A DNA stretch of 22,420 nucleotides from W0P28-013 sp963621145 (GTDB lineage: Bacteria; Bacteroidota; Bacteroidia; Bacteroidales; Paludibacteraceae). Location of the stretch: positions 1 to 22,420 of the forward strand of contig CAVFDI010000028.1 in NCBI GenBank assembly GCA_963621145.1. Reading direction: 5' to 3'. Shown here in pieces: positions 22,372-22,420 of this stretch. The translations under genes were made by a program, and so were the position numbers. Numbering within the stretch: the stretch's first letter is position 1; each line of letters begins with the position of its first letter. Under the pieces are notes generated by a model. The model saw only the letters and a list, made by a program, of their open reading frames with translations, was not told where the DNA came from and did not search any database.

Positions 22372-22420
22372 TTTCTAATTTCTGGTTTCTAGTTGTTTCT
22401 CAAAATTGCTACCGCAATTT
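22372..22420 (-). repeat. 49-bp intergenic repeat, copy B (upstream of the first ketosynthase gene)
   Basis: 46/49 identical to copy A and continues to the window edge, so its full length is unknown. On the minus strand it contains a perfect 7-bp hairpin, AAATTGC-GGTA-GCAATTT, followed by T and GAG. It ends 14 bp before the ketosynthase ATG. Confidence 0.85.

Noticed and set aside
20337..22420. CRISPR-like array or transposon ends from the repeated 49-bp unit
   Set aside because: Only two copies 2 kb apart flanking one gene; no spacer array, no transposase, and no target-site duplication that I could see.

Overview
The window looks like a chromosomal segment of a Bacteroidota genome, most likely order Bacteroidales. 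The evidence is a PG_1098-type THUMP-like methyltransferase, a MurF-derived domain fused to alanine racemase, DUF4349 and ArsG-type proteins, promoter -7 boxes of the TAnnTTTG type, and an absence of strong Shine-Dalgarno sites. I found 18 protein genes. Only one, the methyltransferase at 4641-5816, is on the plus strand. I found no rRNA, tRNA, CRISPR array or insertion sequence.

The right half (about 22358 down to 11801, all minus strand) is the most distinctive part: a type II fatty-acid/polyketide-like cluster of the aryl-polyene/flexirubin type. In transcription order it holds a ketosynthase with a degenerate C-terminal thiolase-fold unit, an acyl carrier protein, a second ketosynthase fused to another degenerate ketosynthase-like unit, a membrane-anchored polysaccharide deacetylase-like protein, a LolA-like periplasmic lipid carrier, a GT2-DUF2062 glycosyltransferase, and a 1193-residue protein combining an MMPL exporter, a PlsC-type acyltransferase and a SAM-methyltransferase-like tail. 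A plausible reading is that an acyl chain is built on the carrier protein, loaded onto a lipid or sugar carrier at the inner membrane, flipped by MMPL and carried across the periplasm by LolA-like proteins. This is inference. The usual aryl-specific starter genes (ammonia lyase, acyl-ACP ligase) and a dehydratase are not in the window and may lie beyond its right edge.

Downstream follow fabD, with its own promoter, then nagB, alr, an IMPACT/YigZ gene, ybaK, and a thioredoxin-like gene next to a CcdA/ArsG-like membrane protein. Next come the single plus-strand methyltransferase, a DUF4349 lipoprotein with a clear terminator, and an MsbA-like ABC exporter. At the far left a second ketoreductase-LolA pair (fabG-like plus a LolA paralogue) resembles cluster genes, so the pathway may be split by about 10 kb of housekeeping genes.

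The most unusual points are the alr gene that keeps only the last Mur-ligase domain of the Bacteroidota MurF-Alr fusion, three consecutive cluster genes that lack an ATG start, a nearly identical 49-bp repeat with a conserved hairpin upstream of both the first ketosynthase and the ACP, and a four-copy 14-bp element around the starts of the ABC, DUF4349 and methyltransferase genes.
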